A DNA stretch of 7,733 nucleotides from Comamonadaceae bacterium. GTDB taxonomy: Bacteria; Pseudomonadota; Gammaproteobacteria; Burkholderiales; Burkholderiaceae. The position numbers and the translations under genes are program-made. Location: contig CANKOT010000104.1 in assembly GCA_947484245.1 (NCBI GenBank), positions 1 through 7,733 of the forward strand, given 5' to 3'. Shown here one piece after another: positions 1 through 5,589 of the stretch (position 1 is its first letter; every line of letters begins with the position of its first letter). The notes beneath the pieces are model-generated. The model did not search any database. It had not been told where the DNA came from and was given only the letters and a program-made list of their open reading frames with translations.

Positions 1-216
1 AGCAGCGTGGGTGGTGATGGTGAACTTGCCGCCAGACATTTCGCTAACCTTTTTAGCAAATACGTCGCAAACACCGAACAATGTGTCGAGTGATTTGGGG
101 AAGCTCGAAGCACAGCGCCAGCGCAATGTGGCTTGTGCGTGAATGATGGCTGGGGCTGAGCCTGCGGCCAAGACGCCAGCAATACCGGCATTTTTAATTA
201 GGGAACGACGATCCAT
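1..216 (-). CDS. TRAP transporter solute-binding protein, DctP family (5' part only)
   Basis: Only the first 72 codons are in the window; the gene runs off its left edge. The predicted protein begins MDRRSLIKNAGIAGVLAAG, a twin-arginine (Tat) leader with Arg-Arg at residues 3-4, a hydrophobic core and a probable signal-peptidase site after His-Ala-Gln (26-28). The following LRWRCASSFPKSLDTLFG stretch and GGKFTITTHAA (62-72) match the start of DctP-fold periplasmic binding proteins. They most resemble the branch annotated as mannitol/chloroaromatic-compound TRAP transporters (FcbT1-like); that subgroup is from memory. Such proteins capture organic acids for an Na+-driven TRAP permease, so membrane subunits would be expected beyond the window. 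The start is supported by GGAG eight bases upstream. The gene lies downstream of the ModE-like regulator on the same strand, 141 bases away, and so probably has its own promoter. Substrate unknown. Confidence 0.85.
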   Translation of the reverse strand, partial: MDRRSLIKNAGIAGVLAAGSAPAIIHAQATLRWRCASSFPKSLDTLFGVCDVFAKKVSEMSGGKFTITTHAA

Positions 217-267
217 GGGGTTCACTCCGGAAGTCTAAGTTGATGAATTCAGCACGCCAAGGCGGAT

Positions 268-291
268 CTGATGACTGGGAACAGTCATGAG
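268..291. promoter_or_regulatory. Inverted repeat upstream of the TRAP gene (candidate operator or 5'-UTR stem-loop)
   Basis: ATGACTG (271-277) and CAGTCAT (282-288) form a perfect 7-base inverted repeat around a GGAA spacer. Allowing one mismatch extends each arm to 10 bases (268-291). It lies 52 bases upstream of the TRAP gene start, just downstream of a -10-like hexamer on the same strand, which places it near the expected transcription start. That suits a repressor operator, but the short spacer also allows an RNA hairpin in the leader. The binding protein is unknown. Confidence 0.45.
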
Positions 292-294
292 CAG

Positions 295-300
295 ATTGTA
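295..300 (-). promoter_or_regulatory. Possible -10 element for the TRAP gene
   Basis: Read on the minus strand the hexamer is TACAAT, five of six matches to the sigma-70 -10 consensus. I see no convincing -35 hexamer 16-18 bases further upstream (the sequence there is CCAAAA-like), so the promoter would be activator-dependent or the match accidental. The rest of the 217-357 gap holds no convincing terminator for the regulator gene. Confidence 0.22.
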
Positions 301-357
301 GGAAATTTGCAAGCCCCTTTTGGCGAGGGTTTTCCCTTCAATCAAGCAATGTTTGAT

Positions 358-1488
358 CTAAGTGGCTTTTCTGGGTTTCAAAGCCCACCAAGGCAGTTCT
401 TTGCTGAGGGAGTGCACATTGCCAGATTGGTTTTCTTGGTAGCCCAACATGTCTTGCAGCGCCGTTTGCCACTCTGGACTGAGCAAGTGCTTTCTGAGGG
501 CCAGGACGGGCGGGGAGTCTAGGGCGCTTTTGAGGCAGACCAGCCAATAGTTTTCGCTGGCCAGAGGCACAAAATCGAGCCCGGAGGAAAGGGCGGCACT
601 TTCGATGGCCAATCCGGCATCTGCTTGACCCGACGCAATGCAGTTGGCCACCGCGCTGTGAGACAGTTCTTGGTGGTCGTAGCCCATGAGTTGATCGGCA
701 GTCAGCCCCTGATTGGTCAACAATTCATCAAGAAGCAGGCGAGTGCCCGTGCCTAGACCTCGATTGACATACCTCAGGCGCTTGGTCATCACATCTTGTA
801 AAGAATGAATGTTCAAAGGGTTGCCAGGTCTGACCAACAGCCCTTGTGTGCGTTGGGCGAAACCAATGAGTTTGTGCTGGCCAGGCTTTAGCAGGGGTTT
901 GTAGGTTTGCGCTGAAAGACTGCTGAGTTTGGGTTGGCTGAGCGTGTGAAAGCCAGCCAATTCACACCGGCCTTCATTCAAGGCCCTGACGGCATCGACG
1001 CTGCCGCAAAACCGAATGTCTAAGTGGAGAGATTGACCGGCTGTGAATTCTCTCAGCCTCACCAGCGCGTCGTCATGACTCGCATAGAGCGTGAGCAAGT
1101 GAGCATCGGGGTCAAAGGCAACAGCAAAGGTGCGCTCTAGCTCTGCCATCAAGGCTTCAATGGGTGCTGCCAAACGGGCTTGCGCTTGCCTTTCTGCCCA
1201 GAGCAGCTTGCCGGCAAATTCAGACAACTCAGCCGGCATGCCCTTTTCCCAAATGATGAGGTTTTGATTGAGCTTGGTTTCCCATTTTTTCAATTCCCCC
1301 CAAACATGCCGATAAGACATGCCCAAAGATTTGGCGGCTGCGGCAATCGAGCCATGCTCGCGCACAGCCTGCAGCAAGTCCATGAGGGCATTGCGCAGCA
1401 AAGCTTGCTGACGCTGCTTACTTAAATCAGCTGTATTCAGGGCTGAATTTTCAGAGCCCAGGTTGTATGAAAGTTCAATTTTTGACAC
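358..1488 (-). CDS. ModE-like HTH regulator with PBP-like sensor domain
   Basis: A 376-residue one-component DNA-binding regulator, probably of the divergent tup operon. Residues about 28-95 form a ModE/LysR-like winged helix; the helix-turn-helix is GSIAAAAKSLGMSYRHVWGE (46-65), followed by LKKWE. Residues about 128-350 form a periplasmic-binding-protein-like domain (the PBP_like family found fused to ModE-type helices), with YVNRGLGTGTRLLLDELL at 240-257 and HSAVANCIASGQADAGLAI at 276-294. It lacks the C-terminal MOP/TOBE molybdate-binding domains of classical ModE, so ligand sensing must use the PBP-like domain. The start is a GTG; GAGG lies 12 bases upstream, which is rather far. The next in-frame ATG (codon 36) would cut into the DNA-binding domain. 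The ligand is inferred from context to be tungstate, molybdate or a related metabolite. Control of the downstream TRAP gene is also possible. Confidence 0.85.
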   Translation of the reverse strand: MSKIELSYNLGSENSALNTADLSKQRQQALLRNALMDLLQAVREHGSIAAAAKSLGMSYRHVWGELKKWETKLNQNLIIWEKGMPAELSEFAGKLLWAERQAQARLAAPIEALMAELERTFAVAFDPDAHLLTLYASHDDALVRLREFTAGQSLHLDIRFCGSVDAVRALNEGRCELAGFHTLSQPKLSSLSAQTYKPLLKPGQHKLIGFAQRTQGLLVRPGNPLNIHSLQDVMTKRLRYVNRGLGTGTRLLLDELLTNQGLTADQLMGYDHQELSHSAVANCIASGQADAGLAIESAALSSGLDFVPLASENYWLVCLKSALDSPPVLALRKHLLSPEWQTALQDMLGYQENQSGNVHSLSKELPWWALKPRKAT

Positions 1489-1510
1489 CGCTTAAGTGTG
1501 CCTCATTTAT
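1482..1510 (+). promoter_or_regulatory. Possible tupBCA promoter (-35 TTGACA, weak -10)
   Basis: A perfect TTGACA at 1482-1487 is followed, after 17 bases, by ATTTAT (1505-1510), only three of six matches to TATAAT. If real, its -35 box overlaps the GTG start codon of the divergent regulator, and transcription would start near 1517, just upstream of the ModE-like palindrome at 1538-1561, a suitable place for a repressor block. The alternative is chance: TTGACA is also the 5' coding sequence of the regulator. Confidence 0.25.
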
Positions 1511-1537
1511 GCCGTGATTCCGATTCAAAGCGCGGCC

Positions 1538-1561
1538 ACCTATGCACGCCATTTCATAGCG
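1538..1561. promoter_or_regulatory. ModE-like palindrome between the regulator and tupB
   Basis: Half sites ACCTAT (1538-1543) and ATAGCG (1556-1561) are separated by 12 bases. The perfect inner inverted repeat is CTATG (1540-1544) / CATAG (1555-1559). The spacing of six-base arms around 12 bases, with TAT/ATA at the inner ends, matches the layout of the E. coli ModE operator (CGTTAT, 12 bases, ATAACG, from memory). The right arm fits ATAnCG exactly; the left arm is degenerate. It lies midway in the divergent promoter region of a ModE-like regulator and an oxyanion transporter, as an operator should. Confidence 0.45.
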
Positions 1562-1621
1562 GATGACCCCTGTAGAAAGGGTGATTCAAAAGGGTTAGCA
1601 TCAGCGCTCGATTGAATCCAA

Positions 1622-2359
1622 ATGAACACTTTTTCAGACAGCGCTGTCACGGCGCTGCATCTCATTACTTCCCTCGATCCTGGGCTTTGGACCATTGCAG
1701 GGCGCTCGCTGGGCGTCAGTGCCACGGCGTGCTTTTTGGGCTGCTTGGCCGGCATTGCTCTGGGTGCGTTTTTGGGGGTCTCCAAGTTTGCTGGCAGGTC
1801 AGTTGTGCTGACCGTTCTCAATACTTTTTTGGCACTGCCGTCTGTGGTGGTGGGCTTGGTGATTTATTTGCTCTTGTCGCGCACAGGTCCTTTGGGTTTT
1901 TTGGGTTGGTTGTTTAGCTTCAAGGCCATGGTCTTGGCCCAATTCATTTTGGTGGTGCCAGTGGCCGCTGCATTGTCTCGGCAGGTGGTTGAAGATGTAG
2001 AAATGGCCCATGGCGAGCAATGGCGATCTTTGGGTGCAGGCAATGTGCTTAGGAGTATGTTGCTGGCCTGGAACGAACGATTTGCTTTGCTCACCATTGT
2101 GGTGGCGTGTTTTGGACGGGCCATTTCTGAGGTGGGCGCGGTCATGATTGTGGGCGGCAACATAGAGGGCTTTACGCGGGTCATGACCACCGCCATTGCG
2201 CTTGAAACCAGCAAGGGTGATTTGCCCTTGGCATTGGCACTGGGCATTATTTTGCTAGGCATTGTGGGTTGCTTGAATGTGATGTTGTCGCTGCTGCGGT
2301 ATTGGCAAAATCAAGCGCAACTTAAAGGACAAAATAGTTTGCGCGGGTGGGTGGCATGA
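1622..2359 (+). CDS. tupB: Tungstate ABC transporter, permease subunit TupB
   Basis: A 245-residue inner-membrane permease that forms the translocation path for the oxyanion captured by TupA, driven by TupC. Hydrophobic segments lie at roughly 32-54, 62-85, 102-119, 155-176 and 202-226, the usual five to six spans of this family. The cytoplasmic coupling loop (EAA-like) is at about 134-155, containing RSLGAGNVLRSMLLAW. The stretch EVGAVMIVGGNIEGFTRVMT (170-189) is characteristic of TupB-type permeases. The start follows an in-frame TGA at 1613-1615, so translation cannot begin much earlier; no good Shine-Dalgarno is visible, so a weak start is likely. The gene ends in ATGA shared with tupC (four-base overlap), implying coupled translation. 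Molybdate or sulfate permeases are relatives, but the TupA partner favours tungstate. Confidence 0.92.
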   Translation: MNTFSDSAVTALHLITSLDPGLWTIAGRSLGVSATACFLGCLAGIALGAFLGVSKFAGRSVVLTVLNTFLALPSVVVGLVIYLLLSRTGPLGFLGWLFSFKAMVLAQFILVVPVAAALSRQVVEDVEMAHGEQWRSLGAGNVLRSMLLAWNERFALLTIVVACFGRAISEVGAVMIVGGNIEGFTRVMTTAIALETSKGDLPLALALGIILLGIVGCLNVMLSLLRYWQNQAQLKGQNSLRGWVA

Positions 2360-3075
2360 GTGCATTGTTGTCACTCCGTCACGTCAGCCTGAACTTGGGC
2401 GGTGTGCAGGCGCTGCAAGATATCTCTCTTGAGGTTTTCTCGGGTGAGCAAGTGGCACTCATTGGTGCCAATGGCTCTGGCAAAAGCACACTGCTGCGCC
2501 TGTTGAACGGATTGCACCAGCCAACTGAGGGTGCATTGAATTTACCTTTCTGCCGACAGGCCATGTTGTTCCAAAGACCCCACATGCTGCGCACCAGCAG
2601 CTTGAACAATGTGGCCATAGGCTTGTGGCTAGACCGAAGCCTTCAACTGACTTGGCATGCTTGCAAACAGCGTGCACTAGAGGCGCTTTCGGTGGTTGGC
2701 TTATCGGGCGTCACCCAGCAAAATGCAGCCACTTTATCTGGTGGGCAACAACAGCGATTGGCCTTAGCACGGGCTTGGGCCCGTGAACCTCAATTGTTAT
2801 TTTTAGACGAGCCCACCGCCAGTTTGGATCCGCCTGCCAAACGCGAAGTGGAGGCATTGGTGCACCAACTCATTAGGCCGCAAGGTCAGCAAGTGGCAAC
2901 CACTTTGGTATTTGCCAGCCACAACTTGGGCCAGGTGAAGCGTTGGGCCAGTCGCGTCATTTACCTAGAGCAAGGCAAGGTCTTGGCCGATTTGCCCACC
3001 GCTGATTTTTTCGACGCCAATTGTTTGAAAAAACACAGTCATCAAGCGTTTTTATTTCTTCAAGGAGAGACTTAA
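2356..3075 (+). CDS. tupC: Tungstate ABC transporter, ATP-binding subunit TupC
   Basis: A 239-residue cytoplasmic ATPase that powers TupB. All nucleotide-binding motifs are intact: Walker A GANGSGKST (37-45), Q-loop Gln73 in LFQRP, signature LSGGQQQR (127-134), Walker B LLFLDEP (147-153) with catalytic Glu152, D-loop SLD (156-158) and switch His189 in ASHN. It has no C-terminal TOBE/MOP regulatory domain, unlike ModC, which fits the short TupC type. I chose ATG 2356, not the in-frame GTG at 2347, because ATGA overlaps the tupB stop and a GGGTGG stretch lies just upstream. The stop codon overlaps the tupA start by one base (TAATG). Confidence 0.93.
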   Translation: MSALLSLRHVSLNLGGVQALQDISLEVFSGEQVALIGANGSGKSTLLRLLNGLHQPTEGALNLPFCRQAMLFQRPHMLRTSSLNNVAIGLWLDRSLQLTWHACKQRALEALSVVGLSGVTQQNAATLSGGQQQRLALARAWAREPQLLFLDEPTASLDPPAKREVEALVHQLIRPQGQQVATTLVFASHNLGQVKRWASRVIYLEQGKVLADLPTADFFDANCLKKHSHQAFLFLQGET

Positions 3076-3908
3076 TGCGTTCTATTTTTAAACTTTTTCC
3101 GCTGGCTCGCAAAATCCAGTATGTGGCTTTAGGTCTGATTTTGACAGGCTTCACGGCACACGCCACGGCCCAATCTATTGTGATGTCTTCTACGACGTCC
3201 ACAGAGCAATCGGGCTTGTTTGGCTACCTCTTGCCAGAGTTCAAAAAAGCCAGCGGCATTGACATCAAGGTGGTGGCCTTGGGCACAGGCCAAGCACTCG
3301 ACATGGCACGCCGCGGCGATGCCGATGTGGTGTTTGTGCACGACCAAGTGGCCGAAGAAAAATTTGTGGCCGATGGCTTTGGCCTCAAACGTTTGGCGGT
3401 GATGTACAACGACTTTGTGGTGGTGGGCCCGCAAGCCGATCCAGCCAATGTGAAGGGCAACGACATCGTGGCTGCGCTTAAAAAAATCTCGGCTGGCAAT
3501 TCTGCATTTGTTTCAAGGGGTGACAAAAGTGGCACACATGCTGCCGAGTTGAGGTTTTGGAGCCAAGCTGCAATGGCCGACAAAAAAGGCACAGGCTACA
3601 AAGAGTGTGGATGCGGCATGGGCCCTGCTTTGAACATTGGCGCATCGACAGGTGCCTATGTGTTAACTGACCGCGGTACTTGGTTGAATTTTAAAAATCG
3701 AGGTGACCTGAAAGTTTTGGTAGAAGGCGATGCTCGCCTGTTTAACCAATATGGCGTGATGGTAGTCAACCCAGCCAAACATGCCCACGTGAAACGCGCA
3801 GAGGCACAAAAGTTTGTTGACTGGATTGTGTCCAAGCCAGGTCAAGCCGTCATTGCGGGCTACAAAATTGGTGGGGAGTCGGTGTTCTTCCCCGACGCAG
3901 CGCCTTAA
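3075..3908 (+). CDS. tupA: Tungstate-binding periplasmic protein TupA
   Basis: A 277-residue periplasmic binding protein that captures tungstate with high affinity and feeds TupB/TupC. Residues 1-33 are a Sec signal peptide with basic N region, hydrophobic core (about 17-26) and probable cleavage near Ala-Thr-Ala-Gln (30-33). Mature hallmarks of TupA follow: STTSTEQSG (39-47 region), the oxyanion loop; LGTGQALDMARRGDADVVFVH (about 69-89); SRGDKSGTH (147-155); MGPALNIGAS (182-191) and DRGTW (199-203). The start ATG 3075 has an excellent AAGGAG seven bases upstream; a TTG further upstream lies inside tupC and would spoil the signal peptide. Unusual detail: a Cys-Gly-Cys at 178-180 beside the MGPALN loop. 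It is last in the operon (B-C-A order). Its TAA lies directly against the stop of the convergent xdhC. Confidence 0.94.
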   Translation: MRSIFKLFPLARKIQYVALGLILTGFTAHATAQSIVMSSTTSTEQSGLFGYLLPEFKKASGIDIKVVALGTGQALDMARRGDADVVFVHDQVAEEKFVADGFGLKRLAVMYNDFVVVGPQADPANVKGNDIVAALKKISAGNSAFVSRGDKSGTHAAELRFWSQAAMADKKGTGYKECGCGMGPALNIGASTGAYVLTDRGTWLNFKNRGDLKVLVEGDARLFNQYGVMVVNPAKHAHVKRAEAQKFVDWIVSKPGQAVIAGYKIGGESVFFPDAAP

Positions 3909-3912
3909 TTAA
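3905..3912. other. Shared palindrome holding both convergent stop codons
   Basis: TTAATTAA contains the tupA stop TAA (3906-3908, plus) and the xdhC stop TAA (3909-3911, minus) back to back. There is no intergenic base, so neither operon has a spacer for a terminator, and any 3' end signal must lie inside the opposing gene. Confidence 0.95.
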
Positions 3913-4949
3913 CGTCCCGTAAAACAAACGGGCACCGAAGGATCGATGGGCGGTCCTTCATGCGTGTTTTTGGCGTGTGCCACATCCATGTCGCGTGGCA
4001 GTGGCACGCCATTTTTGACGGCCAACACTTCGGCCATGATGCTGACGGCAATTTCGGCGGGTGTTTTGCTACCAATGTAGATGCCAATAGGGCCGCGCAG
4101 TCTTGCAAGAGAAGTTTCTGTTTGATCGAAGTGCTCAATCATGCGTTGCTGGCGCAGAATGTTGTTGCGCCTAGAGCCTATGGCACCGATATAGAAGGCA
4201 TCGGTTTCTAAAGCCGCCAACAAAGCCAAATCGTCTAGCTTGGGGTCGTGGGTGAGGGCAATGACGCAACTGCGCCTATCGGGCTTGAAACTCAGCACCA
4301 AATCGTCTGGCATGTCATGTTTGACTGCCACTCCCGTCACCGACCAAGCGCCTCTGTATTCTTCGCGCGGATCGCACACAGTGACGGCAAAGCCATTGAA
4401 GAGCGCCATGGTGGCCAAGTACTCGGTCATTTGACCTGCACCAATGAGCAACATGCGGTACTCAGGTCCAAAGGTGTTGATGAGCTGTGCCTCATCTATT
4501 TGCAATTCGCTGGGCGCGTTGCTGGCGGTCAAAGTGACTGCGCCAGTTTGCAAGTTGGTGGCCCTTTGAGTGAGTTGTCCTTTTTCAAGGAGCTCTATCA
4601 ATTGGACTAGGCTGTCAGCGTCTGGATTGAACTCTAGCAACAGCTCTAAGGTGCCGCCGCAAGGCAATCCAAACCGATGCGCTTCATCGGCACTGATGCC
4701 ATATTTCAATTGAATCGGCGCGCTGTCAATGATGGCATTGGCTTTGCTGTATTGGGCAATCAGGTCGTCTTCAATACAACCACCAGACACCGAGCCCACT
4801 ACGGCGCCCGTTTCGCACAGCGCCATGATGGAGCCGACGGGGCGTGGCGATGAACCCCAGGTTCGAATCACGGTGGTGAGCAACGCCCTTTGCCCAGCTT
4901 CTCGCCAAGCTTTGAGAGTTCTTAAGACAACGATGTCTAGGTTTTCCAT
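3909..4949 (-). CDS. xdhC: XdhC/CoxF-family molybdenum cofactor maturation protein
   Basis: A 346-residue cytoplasmic maturation factor. Members of this family bind molybdenum cofactor, protect or pass on its sulfurated form, and insert it into xanthine-dehydrogenase-type hydroxylases. The N-terminal XdhC/CoxI domain spans about 10-75, with TWGSSPRPVGSIMA (30-43) and GSVSGGCIEDDL (52-63, Cys58); LPCGGTLELL (95-104) carries Cys97. The C-terminal Rossmann domain begins with LLIGAGQMTEYLA (167-179) and includes VCDPREE (191-197), THDPKLDD (233-240), GAIGSRR (255-261) and GSKTPAEIAVSIMAE (293-307). It is the last gene of the cox-type operon, 54 bases after coxG and in the same reading frame as it; no clear Shine-Dalgarno precedes the ATG. 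In Oligotropha nomenclature it corresponds to coxF or coxI; a true xanthine dehydrogenase partner is less likely given the neighbours. Confidence 0.92.
   Translation of the reverse strand: MENLDIVVLRTLKAWREAGQRALLTTVIRTWGSSPRPVGSIMALCETGAVVGSVSGGCIEDDLIAQYSKANAIIDSAPIQLKYGISADEAHRFGLPCGGTLELLLEFNPDADSLVQLIELLEKGQLTQRATNLQTGAVTLTASNAPSELQIDEAQLINTFGPEYRMLLIGAGQMTEYLATMALFNGFAVTVCDPREEYRGAWSVTGVAVKHDMPDDLVLSFKPDRRSCVIALTHDPKLDDLALLAALETDAFYIGAIGSRRNNILRQQRMIEHFDQTETSLARLRGPIGIYIGSKTPAEIAVSIMAEVLAVKNGVPLPRDMDVAHAKNTHEGPPIDPSVPVCFTGR
3937..3971 (+). terminator. Candidate tup terminator hairpin inside the xdhC 3' end
   Basis: On the plus strand GAAGGATCG (3937-3945) pairs with CGGTCCTTC (3951-3959) around a five-base loop: nine pairs, one of them a U-G wobble. 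Five T residues follow at 3967-3971, but seven bases after the stem, so it is not a textbook intrinsic terminator. It sits 28 bases past the tupA stop and is antisense to xdhC codons. A smaller hairpin, CCCGT/ACGGG, lies at 3916-3932. Confidence 0.35.
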
Positions 4950-5003
4950 GATGCCGCTTTGGAATTGGATTTCGCTTTGGATTTTGCTTTTGCTTTTGAT
5001 GAA
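4950..5003 (-). other. Low-complexity A-rich spacer between coxG and xdhC
   Basis: Read on the minus strand this 54-base spacer is built from near-repeats of AAAAGC, AAATCC and AAAGCG. It is exactly 18 codons long and open in the frame shared by coxG and xdhC, reading FIKSKSKIQSEIQFQSGI. It contains no ATG, GTG or TTG in that frame. It may be a run-on linker, a relic of a fusion, or merely a simple sequence that keeps the mRNA unstructured ahead of xdhC. Confidence 0.5.
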
Positions 5004-5576
5004 TTAGCGCACTATGTACCAAACCGCGCCCGCGCCCACCAGCAATGCCAACCAAACCCAGCTGGGCACTGCACCTGAAGAAGGCGCCGCTTCAGCCGCA
5101 GCAACAGGTTCTGTTTCAGTTTCAGTGCTTGGGTATTTGGCTTGCAGCGATTCGTCAAAACGTTTGAAGAAATCTTCGGCCAAAGATTTGGCTGCGCCAT
5201 CAATGAGGCGTTGCCCCAGTTGGGCCAATTTACCACCCACGGTAGAGTGAACGGTGTATTTCAATTCACAACCTTCGGCATGGGGGTGCAAAGAAACTTG
5301 CGATTCACCTTTGCCAAAACCGGCCACCCCGCCTTGCGCTTCAAAATTCAAGGCATATGAATTGGGGGCTTGAATGTCAGACAAGGTGACCTTGCCTGAG
5401 AACTTGGCAGACACGGGGCCAATTTTGATGGCCACGCCCACGTTGTAAACATTGAGTTCGGTGAGTTCAAACTTGTCGCAACCTGGAATGCAGGACTTTA
5501 AAATTTCGGGATCGTTGAGGGCATCCCAAGCTTGTGCTTGGGTGACGTTTAATACGCGTTGACCTTGCATGTCCAT
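5004..5576 (-). CDS. coxG: CoxG-family SRPBCC protein with C-terminal membrane anchor
   Basis: A 190-residue protein. Residues 1-145 form an SRPBCC/CoxG hydrophobic-pocket domain, with DPEILKSCIPGCDKFE (22-37), GPVSAKFSGKVTLSD (53-67) and GGKLAQLGQRLIDGAAKSLA (114-133). An acidic, Ala/Pro-rich linker (about 148-171) leads to one transmembrane helix (about 172-188) ending in Arg. CoxG anchors CO dehydrogenase at the membrane and is reported to help move quinone between membrane and enzyme; the same role for a different hydroxylase is an inference here. The first ATG is favoured over the ATG two codons later, because GGAG lies eight bases before it. The gene follows coxE by 13 bases and precedes xdhC by 54 bases. 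Confidence 0.92.
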   Translation of the reverse strand: MDMQGQRVLNVTQAQAWDALNDPEILKSCIPGCDKFELTELNVYNVGVAIKIGPVSAKFSGKVTLSDIQAPNSYALNFEAQGGVAGFGKGESQVSLHPHAEGCELKYTVHSTVGGKLAQLGQRLIDGAAKSLAEDFFKRFDESLQAKYPSTETETEPVAAAEAAPSSGAVPSWVWLALLVGAGAVWYIVR

Positions 5577-5589
5577 TTTGTGTTCTCCG

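Noticed and set aside
311..333. CCCC...GAGGG-TTTT stretch as a terminator after the regulator
   Set aside because: The potential stem is only about three pairs in the correct orientation and the T run is on the wrong strand for the regulator gene.
1864..2262. 132-residue open frame antisense to tupB
   Set aside because: Low-information, Met/Ser/Thr/Pro/Lys-rich translation with no recognisable domain, opposite a strongly conserved permease; a shadow frame.
2347..2355. GTG start giving TupC three extra residues
   Set aside because: ATG 2356 forms the typical ATGA overlap with the tupB stop and begins at the usual family N-terminus.
3021..3074. Upstream TTG start giving TupA 18 extra residues
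   Set aside because: The extension lies within tupC, places charged residues ahead of the signal peptide, and the ATG at 3075 has an ideal AAGGAG seven bases upstream.
3224..3592. 122-residue open frame antisense to tupA
   Set aside because: No domain, no ribosome-binding site noted, and wholly inside tupA; a shadow frame.
3873..3893. Hairpin GGGGA/TCCCC at the tupA 3' end as a terminator for the cox-type operon
   Set aside because: Only five pairs with an 11-base loop, and on the minus strand only a short T run some bases after it; too weak to call.
4248..4610. 120-residue open frame antisense to xdhC
   Set aside because: No recognisable motif and wholly inside the Rossmann and middle region of xdhC.
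4975..5003. TTTTGC near-repeats as a microsatellite or phase-variation tract
   Set aside because: Only two perfect tandem units and outside any coding region, so there is no clear slippage switch.
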